Shown here: in pieces, positions 42,827 to 52,393 of the stretch
Layout of the letters: each line of letters starts with the position of its first letter
Position numbering within the stretch: position 1 is the stretch's first letter
DNA from: Ascoidea rubescens DSM 1968
Taxonomy: Eukaryota; Ascomycota; Saccharomycetes; Ascoideales; Ascoideaceae
Direction of reading: 5' to 3'
Length of the DNA stretch: 64,000 bases
NCBI RefSeq assembly: GCF_001661345.1
Contig: NW_017962913.1
Coordinates: 67,428 to 131,427 of the forward strand
The notes under the pieces: model-generated
What the model was told of the DNA's origin: nothing
Database searches by the model: none
Seen by the model: only the letters and a program-made list of their open reading frames with translations
Position numbers and translations under genes: made by a program

Positions 42827-43366
42827 TTGACGTGGCTAATTCACTTTTATTCAAGTCATTCAATTCCTTATCTCTCACAAAGTTTGGTTATTTTACATGA
42901 AAAGATAATTCGAAAACTCCTTTTCTCTATTTTTTTCAATACAATTTGTTTTAAAAATTGTTTAAATGATAAAATCAAGAAATTTTTGATGCGTGAATTT
43001 GAAAAATGTATACTTAAGAGTTATTGTATAAACTATTTAAGGAACTTTTTGATATTAATCCCTGATATTCAATCAACTACTGATGACTTGCAGAAATTAA
43101 TGTCATCAATAAAATCAAAATTAATTTTTTTTTTGAACTGATGCTTATTTACCCAAATGAATTTCACCTGAATTTTTTTTAGCTTGCTATTTTTGATTAT
43201 TAACTTTTCTTCCAATGCTTTGATAGTTAATAAAAATACCCCTTTAGTTAACTCTTTAGTTAATTTGTATCACTGTTTTGAGTCGTATAATCTTAAAAAG
43301 TTGAATCTGGAAATTATCGCAATTAAAACATCCAAAAATTTAACAAAATTAATTATTTTTAAATAG
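42827..43366 (+). pseudogene. Possible decayed gene
   Basis: Two stretches of one reading frame, about 104 and 60 codons, lie in line and are separated by a short interrupted piece. The first encodes Lys/Phe/Leu-rich helical sequence (FLMREFEKCILKSYCINYLR). No family is recognised, and AT-rich DNA readily gives such peptides, so this is only a possibility. Confidence 0.18.
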
Positions 43367-43591
43367 TTTAGAAAGCTTAAATTAAGATAGTTGTGATATT
43401 ATTTAGGAGTTTGATAGTCTTTGTTGTTTGGCCCATCTGAAATTATTAGATTTATCTAGAATTCACATTGAGACCAATTCATGGGCTTCTACAAAAATCT
43501 ACAATAGATAAAATTAACTCTTTTCAAAATCAACTGAACTGGTACAAATTACAGATATAAAATACTGGTATTTTTTAAGTTTAACTTGGTA

Positions 43592-43621
43592 TTAATTAAA
43601 ATTAAAATTAAAATTAAAATT
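43592..43621. repeat. ATTAAA-type hexamer repeat
   Basis: About five tandem AATTAA/ATTAAA units in the 3' flank of the UGA4-like gene; noncoding. Confidence 0.8.
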
Positions 43622-43976
43622 AAGAAATTTCTCTTTTTTGAGTAACTTTTTGATAAATGGATCTAATTCTGATTTTGAACAAATAGAAAACTCATTTATT
43701 GGGTCTAAAAGTAAAAAAAAAACTTGTAATTTTTTGAATTAACTCGTAAAGGAAAAACTACATTACATAACAGAAGAATTTTTATAGCAATTAATGAAAA
43801 TAAAATTATAGAAAATTATAGAAAATTATAGAAAATAACATGAAATAACATAAACAATCAATTAAGAATAATCTAAAAAAGCTATAACATTGCAAAATAA
43901 AGATAAAAATGAAAATCAAACAAAAAGAAGGAGCAAATTTGTGTACATAAACAAAGAAGTTGTTCAGGTTATTTTA

Positions 43977-45659
43977 TTATGCAGCATTAACTGAGGTCAT
44001 ACCTAGATCTTTCAAATCATTGATATCTTCTTTTGAAGAATCATCAATTTCATTAATAGTCTTTCTAGGGCCAAAATAATTTTTATGAGCATAGGCGTAG
44101 TAATATACCATTGAAGAAATCCATATTCCACAAGTAATCACAACGGTATAGTTCATAGTTTCCTTTTCAACCGATTTAGAAGCTGGAAACATGCATAAAA
44201 CAATAATAAATGCAACCCAAGCTAGAGCAATCCAATTAATGATTGGGGATAAAGTTTTACCCAAATAAAATGGACCTGGTTTGAAAATATCTTTACCAAA
44301 TACAAACCTTAAGAAGACTGGAGTTCCCCACGAAAGATAATTTGCACTAACAGCTAAGGTGAATAAGGCATTGGCAGCCTGAGAGCCAATTAAACACAAT
44401 AAACCGACAACGATACCCAAACAACCAGCGAAACAAACAGATCTTATAGGAACAGACCATTTTATGTAAACGACTTTGATGAAAGAACTGAATGGTAGAC
44501 CATTATCTCTTGAAAAAGCCCAAACTTGTCTTGAAATGGCGACTAAGATAGAAGCACCCATTAACCATTGGCAGTAGGCAATTAAAGCCATAAAAGCAAT
44601 TGCCCATTTTTTACCCAAGGCCTCATATATAATTTGAGCTATTGGAACCCCAAATGGACTATTAAGAACAGATTCAATGTCTTCATTGATGCAAGCACAA
44701 ATCATAATAATGATGACCCAGCCTAAGATACCACAAGAGGCAATGGCACCAATGATACCAATTGGAACAGATTTGGAAGCATTTGTGGCTTCTTCAGAAC
44801 AATGAATAACACTATCAAATCCACCAATTGTCCAAACAGCAGGCATAAGAGACAACATGAATTGCCATCCATCGGGCCAATCAGATAAATTTTCGAACTT
44901 TCCAAAGATGAATTTAGCATCTCTAAAACCAGAAGTATTTTTGGCGGTTCCAATTGGTAAAGCAACGAGAAAAAGAATAATTAATGAGACATTACAGACA
45001 ATTGAGAAAGTTTGTAATCTAGAAATTTTGGATGAAGCACCACAACAAACTATGATGTGACTAACGACACAGGCAGCAAATACACCATAGGTCCTAGCAG
45101 TTGTAATTTCGAAATCACCATCGTAAGTAATTGCAACAGCAGCCAATACTTCGCTAGCGAAACCATAGTTGATTGAACATAACCCACCAGTTAAAGCTAA
45201 AGTGTTTGAGTTACCGATTAAAAAACTCAAAGGGATTTTTAAGCTTTCTGGAGCATAATGATAAGTCCAATAATATAAACCACCGCTGGTTGGAATTGCA
45301 CTACCTAGTTCAGACATGGTGATACCGACGAGCAAGATGAATATCGAGGCAATAAACCAACCCCAGACTAAACCAACAGTTCCACCAGTTAAACCTATTG
45401 CCATAACAGAAGAAATAGAGGGCAATAAACCCATAATGGAAAAGGCGACACCAAAGACTTGTAAAGTAGAAAAGTATCTCTTTAATTCGGGTTTGTAACC
45501 GATTTCAGCTAAAAGCTCGTTATCATCCTTAGCTAATCTGGGATCAATGATATCCTGTTGTAAAGGAGAGCGAATTGGAGATAGAGTATTTACTAGTTCG
45601 TTTTGACCAGCGAGAATGTCATGGGCACCGACACTTGAAGACCTTTTCTCTTTTGGCAT
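43977..45659 (-). CDS. UGA4: UGA4-like GABA/amino-acid permease (APC family)
   Basis: Membrane transporter of 560 residues in the amino acid/choline subfamily. It aligns through its length with S. cerevisiae Uga4 (571), which imports GABA, putrescine and 5-aminolevulinate. Shared stretches include ELKRYFSTLQVFGVAFSIMG, WTYHYAPESLK, FGKFENLSDWPDGWQF, AVWTIGGFDSVIHCSEEATN and RQVWAFSRDNGLPFS. About twelve hydrophobic segments are visible. The N-terminal ~70 residues are cytosolic and hydrophilic. Close relatives such as Hnm1, Bio5 or Tpo5 are alternatives, but the wording favours Uga4. The next gene on the same strand is a Uga3-like regulator, and GATA-factor motifs lie upstream, both fitting nitrogen-regulated GABA uptake. 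Confidence 0.8.
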   Translation of the reverse strand: MPKEKRSSSVGAHDILAGQNELVNTLSPIRSPLQQDIIDPRLAKDDNELLAEIGYKPELKRYFSTLQVFGVAFSIMGLLPSISSVMAIGLTGGTVGLVWGWFIASIFILLVGITMSELGSAIPTSGGLYYWTYHYAPESLKIPLSFLIGNSNTLALTGGLCSINYGFASEVLAAVAITYDGDFEITTARTYGVFAACVVSHIIVCCGASSKISRLQTFSIVCNVSLIILFLVALPIGTAKNTSGFRDAKFIFGKFENLSDWPDGWQFMLSLMPAVWTIGGFDSVIHCSEEATNASKSVPIGIIGAIASCGILGWVIIIMICACINEDIESVLNSPFGVPIAQIIYEALGKKWAIAFMALIAYCQWLMGASILVAISRQVWAFSRDNGLPFSSFIKVVYIKWSVPIRSVCFAGCLGIVVGLLCLIGSQAANALFTLAVSANYLSWGTPVFLRFVFGKDIFKPGPFYLGKTLSPIINWIALAWVAFIIVLCMFPASKSVEKETMNYTVVITCGIWISSMVYYYAYAHKNYFGPRKTINEIDDSSKEDINDLKDLGMTSVNAA

Positions 45660-45766
45660 TGTGAAGATGGAGCTGAGAATATTAAATGGGTACTATTTAT
45701 GGTATGGATAGTGTGTGCAATAGCTACAATAAGTGTGGTAAGTGGTAAGTGTGATATGTGACAAGT

Positions 45767-45812
45767 GTGGTATAATATGGTATAATATGGTATAATATGG
45801 TATAATAAATAT
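45767..45812. repeat. Ten-base tandem repeat (TATAATATGG)
   Basis: Four to five tandem copies, about 110-150 bp upstream of the UGA4-like ATG. It supplies several TATAAT-like elements where a core promoter would be expected. Confidence 0.85.
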
Positions 45813-46052
45813 GTATAGTGTTAAAAAAACAACTGAAAAGTCAATATGAATTTTCATGATTATATATAATTTTTCTGTTTGAAATACCAGAATTTGTTCA
45901 AAGGCATCAATATTCAGAAATTAAACAAATTAAACAAATTAATTAATATCGTCTGAGATACTCGTTGAGAATTAGTTCAAAAACCAAATTTTATTTCCTA
46001 GTCTGTAAACAATCGAAAATTGCTTTTTTTTCCAGCTATTGTAAATTATTGT

Positions 46053-46230
46053 CTTATCAAACACCAGCTAGTGCACTGTAAACACATGGTGGTGTTTAAA
46101 CTCTCTTGGATTTTGACCAGTCTCTTTTGCGGTTATCTCTGAATCAAGAAGGTGGTGCTCTATGATTTGCTGCTAATGTCAAAACTGATAACCTAATCTA
46201 GAACAATTGGGTTGGTGCTTCAGAGATAAC
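46053..46230. promoter_or_regulatory. GATA-factor motif cluster upstream of UGA4-like gene
   Basis: Four GATAA cores: GATAAG on the minus strand at 46053-46058, GATAA on the minus strand at 46133-46137, and plus-strand GATAA at 46187-46191 and 46225-46229. They lie 390-570 bp upstream of the permease ATG. S. cerevisiae UGA4 is controlled by the GATA factors Gln3, Gat1 and Dal80. No CCG-N4-CGG Uga3-type element was found. Confidence 0.5.
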
Positions 46231-46259
46231 TGGTGTGGTACAGATTAGAGTTTGACATT
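46132..46259. repeat. Interlocking inverted repeats upstream of UGA4-like gene
   Basis: GTTATCTCTGAA at 46132-46143 is a perfect 12-base inverse of TTCAGAGATAAC at 46219-46230. Overlapping this, AATGTCAAA...CTAATCT (46175-46199) is inverted as AGATTAGAGTTTGACATT (46242-46259) with an extra nine bases in the left arm. Three of the four GATA cores lie in or between these arms. Confidence 0.75.
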
Positions 46260-47803
46260 AAATTGTGCTCGAAAATGGGATCTCAGGTTTGGACCGAGAC
46301 TGTGCTATGTTGAACTGTTGTTATCGTCTTCTGGAAGGAAACCTATGGTCTTGGTGCTTGCAAATGAGTGTTTGTGGCGACGTAATTGGTTTGGGGAAGT
46401 TTTCCATTCTCAAGTTGGCCATAATCAACAGTATCAAACCGGCAGAAAAACCCCAGCAGAAAAGCTGAGCAGTGCAACGTTGTGCAAAACATAGTTCCTC
46501 ACAAAACGTTTTTATCTAGGGTTCTTCCAACCGATGACAGCAGTGGCAGCAATGCTATCAGCAGCAAATACAACACAACACTCTCAGCAATCTTTTGCAA
46601 ATGCTTTTAATGCAGGCTTTTGGTGGCTTTGGGAAAGAATCCACCAAAAAACATCAGTTTCTATTTTAGGAAATAGGCGCAACCCCTTCTATCAAAACAG
46701 GCCAGATAAGCTCTGTTAGTTTCCCTCATCCAGCACAAACAACACAGGCAACATAAGCAGCAGCACCAATAGCTGGAAATAACTGTTTGTTGGCGATGTG
46801 AGATGCTTGTGAAATGAAACAGCTCTTACAGCTCTTACAGCTGGAGCTGATTCTCGAACTGCCAGATATGGTTTAGTCTTTATCGTTGATATCAGGCTTT
46901 CCAAATATCCAAAAGTTGTGCTTTTTAGTATTATCCTAACGTTGATTTACAGAAAAAGTATTTCTGGAGCTAAATACCTTTGGTAGCTCCTCTGTGTTCT
47001 TACTTGCCAGAAAAACACTTAGTGTCGATGAAATAAAATAATTGATTAACTTGCCTATGCAATTATAGAGCTAGGATAATATATCGTGAATTAAAGAATT
47101 CGAGAAAAAGAAAAAATCATAAAATTAGAATTGTTTGAATAGTAAGACTACTCTCATGCTTTTTTCCAAATCATCTACTAATTCAACAAAATCAAAATGA
47201 AGAGTTTTTTTTAAAAAAAATATCAATTAATAACTTGATATTGAAAACTCAAATTTAATGATTTGAGTTTTGAGGTTTTCTCAACTCTTTAAACAAACAT
47301 GTCTCACTTTAAAATAAATCTCTGTAAACACAAAAAGGAAAATGAAAAAAAAATATAACAACAATTCAGTTTCTAGAAAAGAAAGAAGCTTTTGGAAAGT
47401 TTAGCACCACTTTTAATCAAAATCATTGAATCATTGAATTTTTAATGGTTATCAAAATTTAAAAACAACTAAGAGAGAAAACAAAATTAAATAAAAAATA
47501 GTTTCTATGTCATTTTTCTCTCCCTTTTAATTCAGATAACCAATCTATTATTGTAATCATTATATCAATCGTACAAGATCCCATGCATAACTAAACTTTT
47601 ATCAATAGTAATAAATACTACTATCTTTCTAAAAGTGCACACTTACCAAAAAAAGAAATACCCGTCACAATAAAAAATTCCACCCTTAAAAAATATAATA
47701 AATAAACTCAAAGGTTCTAATTTTTGAAATTTATCAAATAAAAGCATGAATGAAAACAAAAACAAAGATAAAAACAAAAAATCTTTTGTGGCTCATCAAG
47801 TAT

Positions 47804-50614
47804 TTATCCTAAATTTAAGCATAACCCATTACTACTAGCTAATTCATACCAATTTAAACATATGCTACCATGAGGATTTACTTTCCATGATTGTTCAACA
47901 AGACTCTTTACCAAAAATCCATTTCCTGGCGTTGGATTTATATTTTTTAATAATTTTTCAAATCTTTTTAAACACGAAATCCTATCGCTATCACTAACTG
48001 AATTAAATCCCGCCAATGTCATTGGTAAAAACAATGTGGGCTTTACTGCACTATCAATCAATATGTCTAACGAAATATTAATTTGAATTAATAAATACTG
48101 AATTTGTGGTGAATTTGGTGAAGCATATTTTAATTCGCTTAACAAAAACATTTTCAATGATAATTGAAACAACTCAAATAACATCAAATGTTCTTCAAAT
48201 TCTTTATCATTTTTAAAGCACAGCAAATCCTCCTTAGACGGTTTACAATTATCAATTCTGGTTTCAAATTCGATAAATTTTTGGTCATTTTTTTTTAATA
48301 ATTCAAATATTTCGCTCTTACTTAGACCTTTTTTAAACTTCCAATTATTCCTAATGGTTTTATTATTCAACTTGAAATTATCAAATGTAGCCTTGAAATC
48401 CCTTTCACTTTCATTGAAAGCATCATTCAATAAACTAAAATCAATATTTTTGTTGCTAACATTACAAAAAAACTTCCTATTAGATTTCTTTTTACTTGCT
48501 CCAATTTCTTTACCTAATCTAGTCTTTGAGTCAAATGAACTTGAATAACTCTCTTCTTGCTCATAGATTTGTTTCTTAAATTGTTTTGAATAATTAATTA
48601 TTTCTGCCATTAATAAAAATAATGGTTTCAGACAACTTTGAACAGGATCAATACCATATCTATGATTCATTAACCGATAGGTCATTAAATAATCATGATC
48701 GGAAAATAATGTCCCGTTCTGAAGCGTTTTTGATGATAACATTTCCATATAGGTAAATATCGATAAAAGCCATTTTTCTTGAACTGATTTTCCAACTGAT
48801 TCAAGACCTCCTCCAAATTCAATAAGCTTTTTGCAAATGATCAACAAATTATAAAAAGAATTGCTTGAATTCCCAGTTGTGACATAAATTCCCCCGAAAA
48901 TAGTCAAAGTAGCCAAGCAAGATATATAATTTTTCAAACTTAAATTATTCAACTTTTGATTTAATAAAAACAATGATTTTTCAAGATAGTAATTTCCAGA
49001 AGGGTCGTTTAATGTCTTAGCAGCCCAATAAACCAAACTATATAATACACATTCATCATCGGAAGCCATTGGAAGATAAATATTTATAAATGAGTTTTTT
49101 TCGTCGGATATAGTACAAAATGACTTTGCCAATTTCTTGCAATAAAATTCAAGAAATGTAATTGGTTTTTCATCGTTATAATTGAAGTTTTCAGGATAAT
49201 GGAAAATTGATAGATTATGTCGTGATGGAGTGTTTAAAACTTTGTATTGAGATAACAAGCTATTAATCCTATATTTATGTATGTCAAAGTTATCATTTTT
49301 TTTAATAGAACTTTGAGAATTCTCACGAAGAAACACTTCATTGATAAAATTCCAAAAATTTAGATCTTGATTTTTAAAAATTTTCTGATTTTCTGATTTT
49401 TCATCGTATTGATGTTGATTATTAAAATATTTATTGTAAGGATGATTATTAATAATAGCTTGAGTATTATTATTATAGTTTGTTTTCATCTCATTTAAAT
49501 TATTATTGTTGTTAATGTTATTAATGTTATTTTGATTAATGCTATCATCATTAATAATAACGTTATTCGCACCATTAATCTCATCAATTATGCTCCAGAG
49601 ATTAATATTGTTGCTATTATCGTCATTGTTATTTTTAAAAATTTTGGCATTACTGTTGTTATTATCAAAATTTTTGATATTACTGTTTTTACTATTAGAA
49701 ATAGTATTACTATTGGTACTAGCGTTGTATTTAGAGTTAGGACTAATATCTGTGTCATTAATATAAAAACAATTATCACCATTATCTGAAATATTATTAT
49801 TTCTAGTATTATTTATATAAAAATAGTTATTATTCTGATTGATATTTGTTGTATCAGTTTTGATGTCATTAACGTAAAAACTATTATAATTTATGTTAGG
49901 AGCGTCAAAATCATTATCTGTGGAAAGAGTAGAATCAGAATTAGTTTGAGTATTAGAGTTATTATTGGTAAGATATGGATTATTTGTGTTACCAAAATTG
50001 CAATATCTATTGCTATATAAGTTGCTATTATCCAGTTCAGTCGAATATTTCTGCTGATTTTGAGAGCATATTTTCAAGGAATGAATAATTGGTATAGAAT
50101 TGGACACTGCGTGAATATCAGAGGTTGATTCAAAGCTAGAACTACTAGAGCTGTTCAAGGAAATATTCATTTCGTTAGAAAAAGTACTTATTATAGCATT
50201 ATTTAAAGGTTTTCCGACGCTTAGTATGGGCAAAGATTTATCATTAATCAAAGAATTGGACAAAAAGTGGCTATTTATTAGCACATCTTCCTGTTTGAGT
50301 TTCTTTTCTTTTTCTTCCTCTGGTTTGGACGCTAAAGCATTGATTATTTTATAGACAGAGGTGTTGTTTTTGGGATTATAAACAGTGTATGTACATTCAA
50401 TATCTCTTTTTTGGCAAAGATTGCATTTTGGTTTATTTTCATCGCATCTTTTCTTTCTCTTTTTGCACTCCAAGCAGCCATTTCGAGATCTTGGGGAGAT
50501 ACCAACAAACTTCAACAGTGAGGGTCTTGTTTGTTCATTGGGATTGTTTATTTTGATCTTTCTGACTTTGAAATTGGCAGAGACATCGCCCTTGGAGTTA
50601 AATGTGGTGAACAT
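47804..50614 (-). CDS. UGA3-like Zn2Cys6 transcription factor
   Basis: Zinc-cluster regulator of 936 residues. The cluster is near the N-terminus: C47, C50, C57, C64, C67, C74 (SRNGCLECKKRKKRCDENKP, then CNLCQKRDIECTY), spaced 2-6-6-2-6. Residues about 190-400 are Asn-rich low complexity. The C-terminal half matches the Uga3/Lys14-type fungal regulatory domain: INIYLPMASDDECVLYSLVY parallels Uga3's LNIFLPMAHENDGILFAIL region, and YGIDPVQSCLKPLFLLMAEI and FLPMTLAGFNSVSDSDRISC also fit. Position next to the UGA4-like permease supports a role in GABA utilisation, though orthology to UGA3 itself is not proven. It is divergent from the coiled-coil gene, 208 bp apart. Confidence 0.78.
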   Translation of the reverse strand: MFTTFNSKGDVSANFKVRKIKINNPNEQTRPSLLKFVGISPRSRNGCLECKKRKKRCDENKPKCNLCQKRDIECTYTVYNPKNNTSVYKIINALASKPEEEKEKKLKQEDVLINSHFLSNSLINDKSLPILSVGKPLNNAIISTFSNEMNISLNSSSSSSFESTSDIHAVSNSIPIIHSLKICSQNQQKYSTELDNSNLYSNRYCNFGNTNNPYLTNNNSNTQTNSDSTLSTDNDFDAPNINYNSFYVNDIKTDTTNINQNNNYFYINNTRNNNISDNGDNCFYINDTDISPNSKYNASTNSNTISNSKNSNIKNFDNNNSNAKIFKNNNDDNSNNINLWSIIDEINGANNVIINDDSINQNNINNINNNNNLNEMKTNYNNNTQAIINNHPYNKYFNNQHQYDEKSENQKIFKNQDLNFWNFINEVFLRENSQSSIKKNDNFDIHKYRINSLLSQYKVLNTPSRHNLSIFHYPENFNYNDEKPITFLEFYCKKLAKSFCTISDEKNSFINIYLPMASDDECVLYSLVYWAAKTLNDPSGNYYLEKSLFLLNQKLNNLSLKNYISCLATLTIFGGIYVTTGNSSNSFYNLLIICKKLIEFGGGLESVGKSVQEKWLLSIFTYMEMLSSKTLQNGTLFSDHDYLMTYRLMNHRYGIDPVQSCLKPLFLLMAEIINYSKQFKKQIYEQEESYSSSFDSKTRLGKEIGASKKKSNRKFFCNVSNKNIDFSLLNDAFNESERDFKATFDNFKLNNKTIRNNWKFKKGLSKSEIFELLKKNDQKFIEFETRIDNCKPSKEDLLCFKNDKEFEEHLMLFELFQLSLKMFLLSELKYASPNSPQIQYLLIQINISLDILIDSAVKPTLFLPMTLAGFNSVSDSDRISCLKRFEKLLKNINPTPGNGFLVKSLVEQSWKVNPHGSICLNWYELASSNGLCLNLG

Positions 50615-50822
50615 TGTGGGAATTGCGAGACAGTAAGCAAACCTTGAGAAAGCCTGAGGTTATTGTGTTAGAGCTGGAGAGATAAAGATAATAGTTCAGA
50701 AAAGGGTATGGAGCCCTGTTTTGGTGTCTAGGGCTCTTCTGGGCGTTGTTTGGGCATCGAAAGCCCTTTTGGGGATGGAAACGTTTCTGAGGGTGTCGAG
50801 CTGAGGTTGTGGTAAGCTGCTG

Positions 50823-52061
50823 ATGGAAGGCTACGTTATATCGTCTTTGTTTTTGGTGCTTGTGTTTTTTTTGAGGCTTCTTCATAGATTTTTCCAGTTT
50901 TCCAGAAACAACGAGGAGCTCAGGCAGACTGTGAAGCAGAAGTACCAGGCTCGCTTGGATGAGCTAACGGATTCATATTCCAGCTTGGTCTCGATTAATG
51001 AGAGAACAGATCTGTTAATTGCTCAGAAAGGGGAAGAGATTCTCAAATTGACTGAGCAGTTCAAGCTCAAAAAATCGCTATTGAACAGACTTCAGAAACA
51101 ATTTGACGAAATTGAGAAGGAGATTTTGGAATTGAGCCAAAACTTTAAAAGTATAATTAACGACGAGAATTTTTCAGTTAAATTAAAGGAACAATTCAAA
51201 TTAAAAAAGAAATTGGAAGGGAAAATTGAAAAATTGAGCTACGAAAACGAAAAATTTAATTTTGAAAACAGTAATCTTAATCAAAAAATACAAGATAATT
51301 TGAATGATTTTGATAAATTGTATGAAACTAATAACAAGAAATTGATTTTAAGTAATTTGAGTAATAACATAAATGATGATTTGATAAATATTGATCAGCT
51401 TAATAAAAATTGTATTAGTCAAAATCATTTCTTTTTTGATCTTGTTTTAAATTTTAGAAAAATATATAATCAGGCATTGGTTGAGCCTGATGTTTTAATA
51501 AGTTATAACCTAGATTTTGTTTATAAGTTTAACAAAATCACTGATCTGATTATCAAAATGAAATATCACTTCTCAACTGAATTTTTAAAAATTAAAAACA
51601 AAATAACTGATATAATTTTTTCATATCATAAACATTTAAATCATGAATTTGAGTCCAAATCAAATGCTAAAATTATTGCCAAGCAAAAGGAATTAGAAAC
51701 ATTAATTAATAATTACAATTTTCTACTTTCAGAGAGAAATGAACAAATTGCTATTTTAGAGAATAAAATTAAAATTAAAAAGAAGGAGCTATCAAAGAAG
51801 AAACCACTTGAAATCAAAAATCAGATACATAGGAAGAAAGATAAAGATAAGGATAAAGACAAATTAGTTGAAAATCAAAAACATAAAGTTCCTAGTGAAG
51901 ATCATGTCAAACTGGAAAGTTTTTCAAATGAGATACTTGCTGTATCTAAAATTAAAAATGATTTTAGTTCCAAGAGAATCAAAGTTGCAGGAGGTTTTCT
52001 TGAATTTGGAAAACCTCAAAATCCTAAAACAATTAAATTATTAAACAAGTTGGCTTCATAA
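50823..52061 (+). CDS. Coiled-coil protein with N-terminal hydrophobic segment, unknown
   Basis: A 412-residue protein I do not recognise. Residues 4-22 are hydrophobic (YVISSLFLVLVFFLRLLHRF), possibly a membrane anchor. Residues about 30-185 and 280-330 are strongly heptad-like and charged (ERTDLLIAQKGEEILKLTEQ, KLKEQFKLKKKLEGKIEKLS), predicting long coiled coils. The C-terminal 80 residues are Lys-rich (KKDKDKDKDK), ending in a short conserved-looking tail (RIKVAGGFLEFGKPQNPKTI). This shape is common among spindle-pole, kinetochore and tethering proteins. The first ~120 bp are GC-richer, continuous with the upstream island, so the start could lie at a later Met or be altered by an intron. 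Confidence 0.6.
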   Translation: MEGYVISSLFLVLVFFLRLLHRFFQFSRNNEELRQTVKQKYQARLDELTDSYSSLVSINERTDLLIAQKGEEILKLTEQFKLKKSLLNRLQKQFDEIEKEILELSQNFKSIINDENFSVKLKEQFKLKKKLEGKIEKLSYENEKFNFENSNLNQKIQDNLNDFDKLYETNNKKLILSNLSNNINDDLINIDQLNKNCISQNHFFFDLVLNFRKIYNQALVEPDVLISYNLDFVYKFNKITDLIIKMKYHFSTEFLKIKNKITDIIFSYHKHLNHEFESKSNAKIIAKQKELETLINNYNFLLSERNEQIAILENKIKIKKKELSKKKPLEIKNQIHRKKDKDKDKDKLVENQKHKVPSEDHVKLESFSNEILAVSKIKNDFSSKRIKVAGGFLEFGKPQNPKTIKLLNKLAS

Positions 52062-52082
52062 TTCAGATTACTTGGTATTTTG

Positions 52083-52118
52083 TTTATATTTTATATTTTA
52101 TATTTTATATTTTATATT
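52083..52118. repeat. Seven-base TTTATAT-type repeat
   Basis: Five tandem TATATTT/TTTATAT units directly before the TTTA microsatellite, in the 3' flank of the coiled-coil gene. Confidence 0.9.
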
Positions 52119-52119
52119 C

Positions 52120-52121
52120 AT

Positions 52122-52212
<91 letters not shown>

Positions 52213-52217
52213 TTNAT

Positions 52218-52308
<91 letters not shown>

Positions 52309-52310
52309 TT
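52120..52310. repeat. TTTA tetranucleotide microsatellite (about 190 bp)
   Basis: About 48 uninterrupted TTTA units with a single N at 52215. The N marks an assembly uncertainty, so true copy number is unknown. It lies between the 3' ends of the coiled-coil and NDUFAF5 genes. Open frames through it (repeated Leu-Phe-Ile-Tyr) are not genes. Confidence 0.97.
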
Positions 52311-52393
52311 GATCTTTTTTCTCAGATTTATATCTCTAAAAAAAATCCATTTATTATTTTACATTAATTTGCGATGTGCATTGAAAACCTAAT

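Larger units (their letters stand above)
40370..43976. other. 3.6-kb gene-poor region
   Basis: Lies between the WOPR stop and the stop of the UGA4-like gene. It holds only short frames. At 42215-42480 (minus) and 42827-43366 (plus) codons look protein-like but I recognise no family; these are listed separately. 42530-42720 is enriched in CG-containing words compared with flanking DNA. ATTAAA hexamer repeats occur at about 43592-43621 and an AAAATTATAG repeat at 43804-43836. No RNA gene is recognised. Confidence 0.45.
45660..47803. other. 2.1-kb region upstream of UGA4-like gene
   Basis: Lies between the UGA4-like ATG and the stop of the UGA3-like gene. From left to right: a ten-base tandem repeat TATAATATGG (45771-45810), an A/T-rich stretch, a GC-richer block at 46080-46900 with GATA motifs and inverted repeats, then A/T-rich DNA. 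Short plus-strand frames at 46252-46719 are not accepted as genes. Confidence 0.5.

Noticed and set aside
46252-46904. Small genes upstream of the UGA4-like permease
   Set aside because: Several overlapping short frames in different phases with no recognisable content; typical of GC-richer noncoding DNA.
52072-52392. Leu-Phe-Ile-Tyr repeat proteins
   Set aside because: Translation of the TTTA microsatellite in two frames, including an N.
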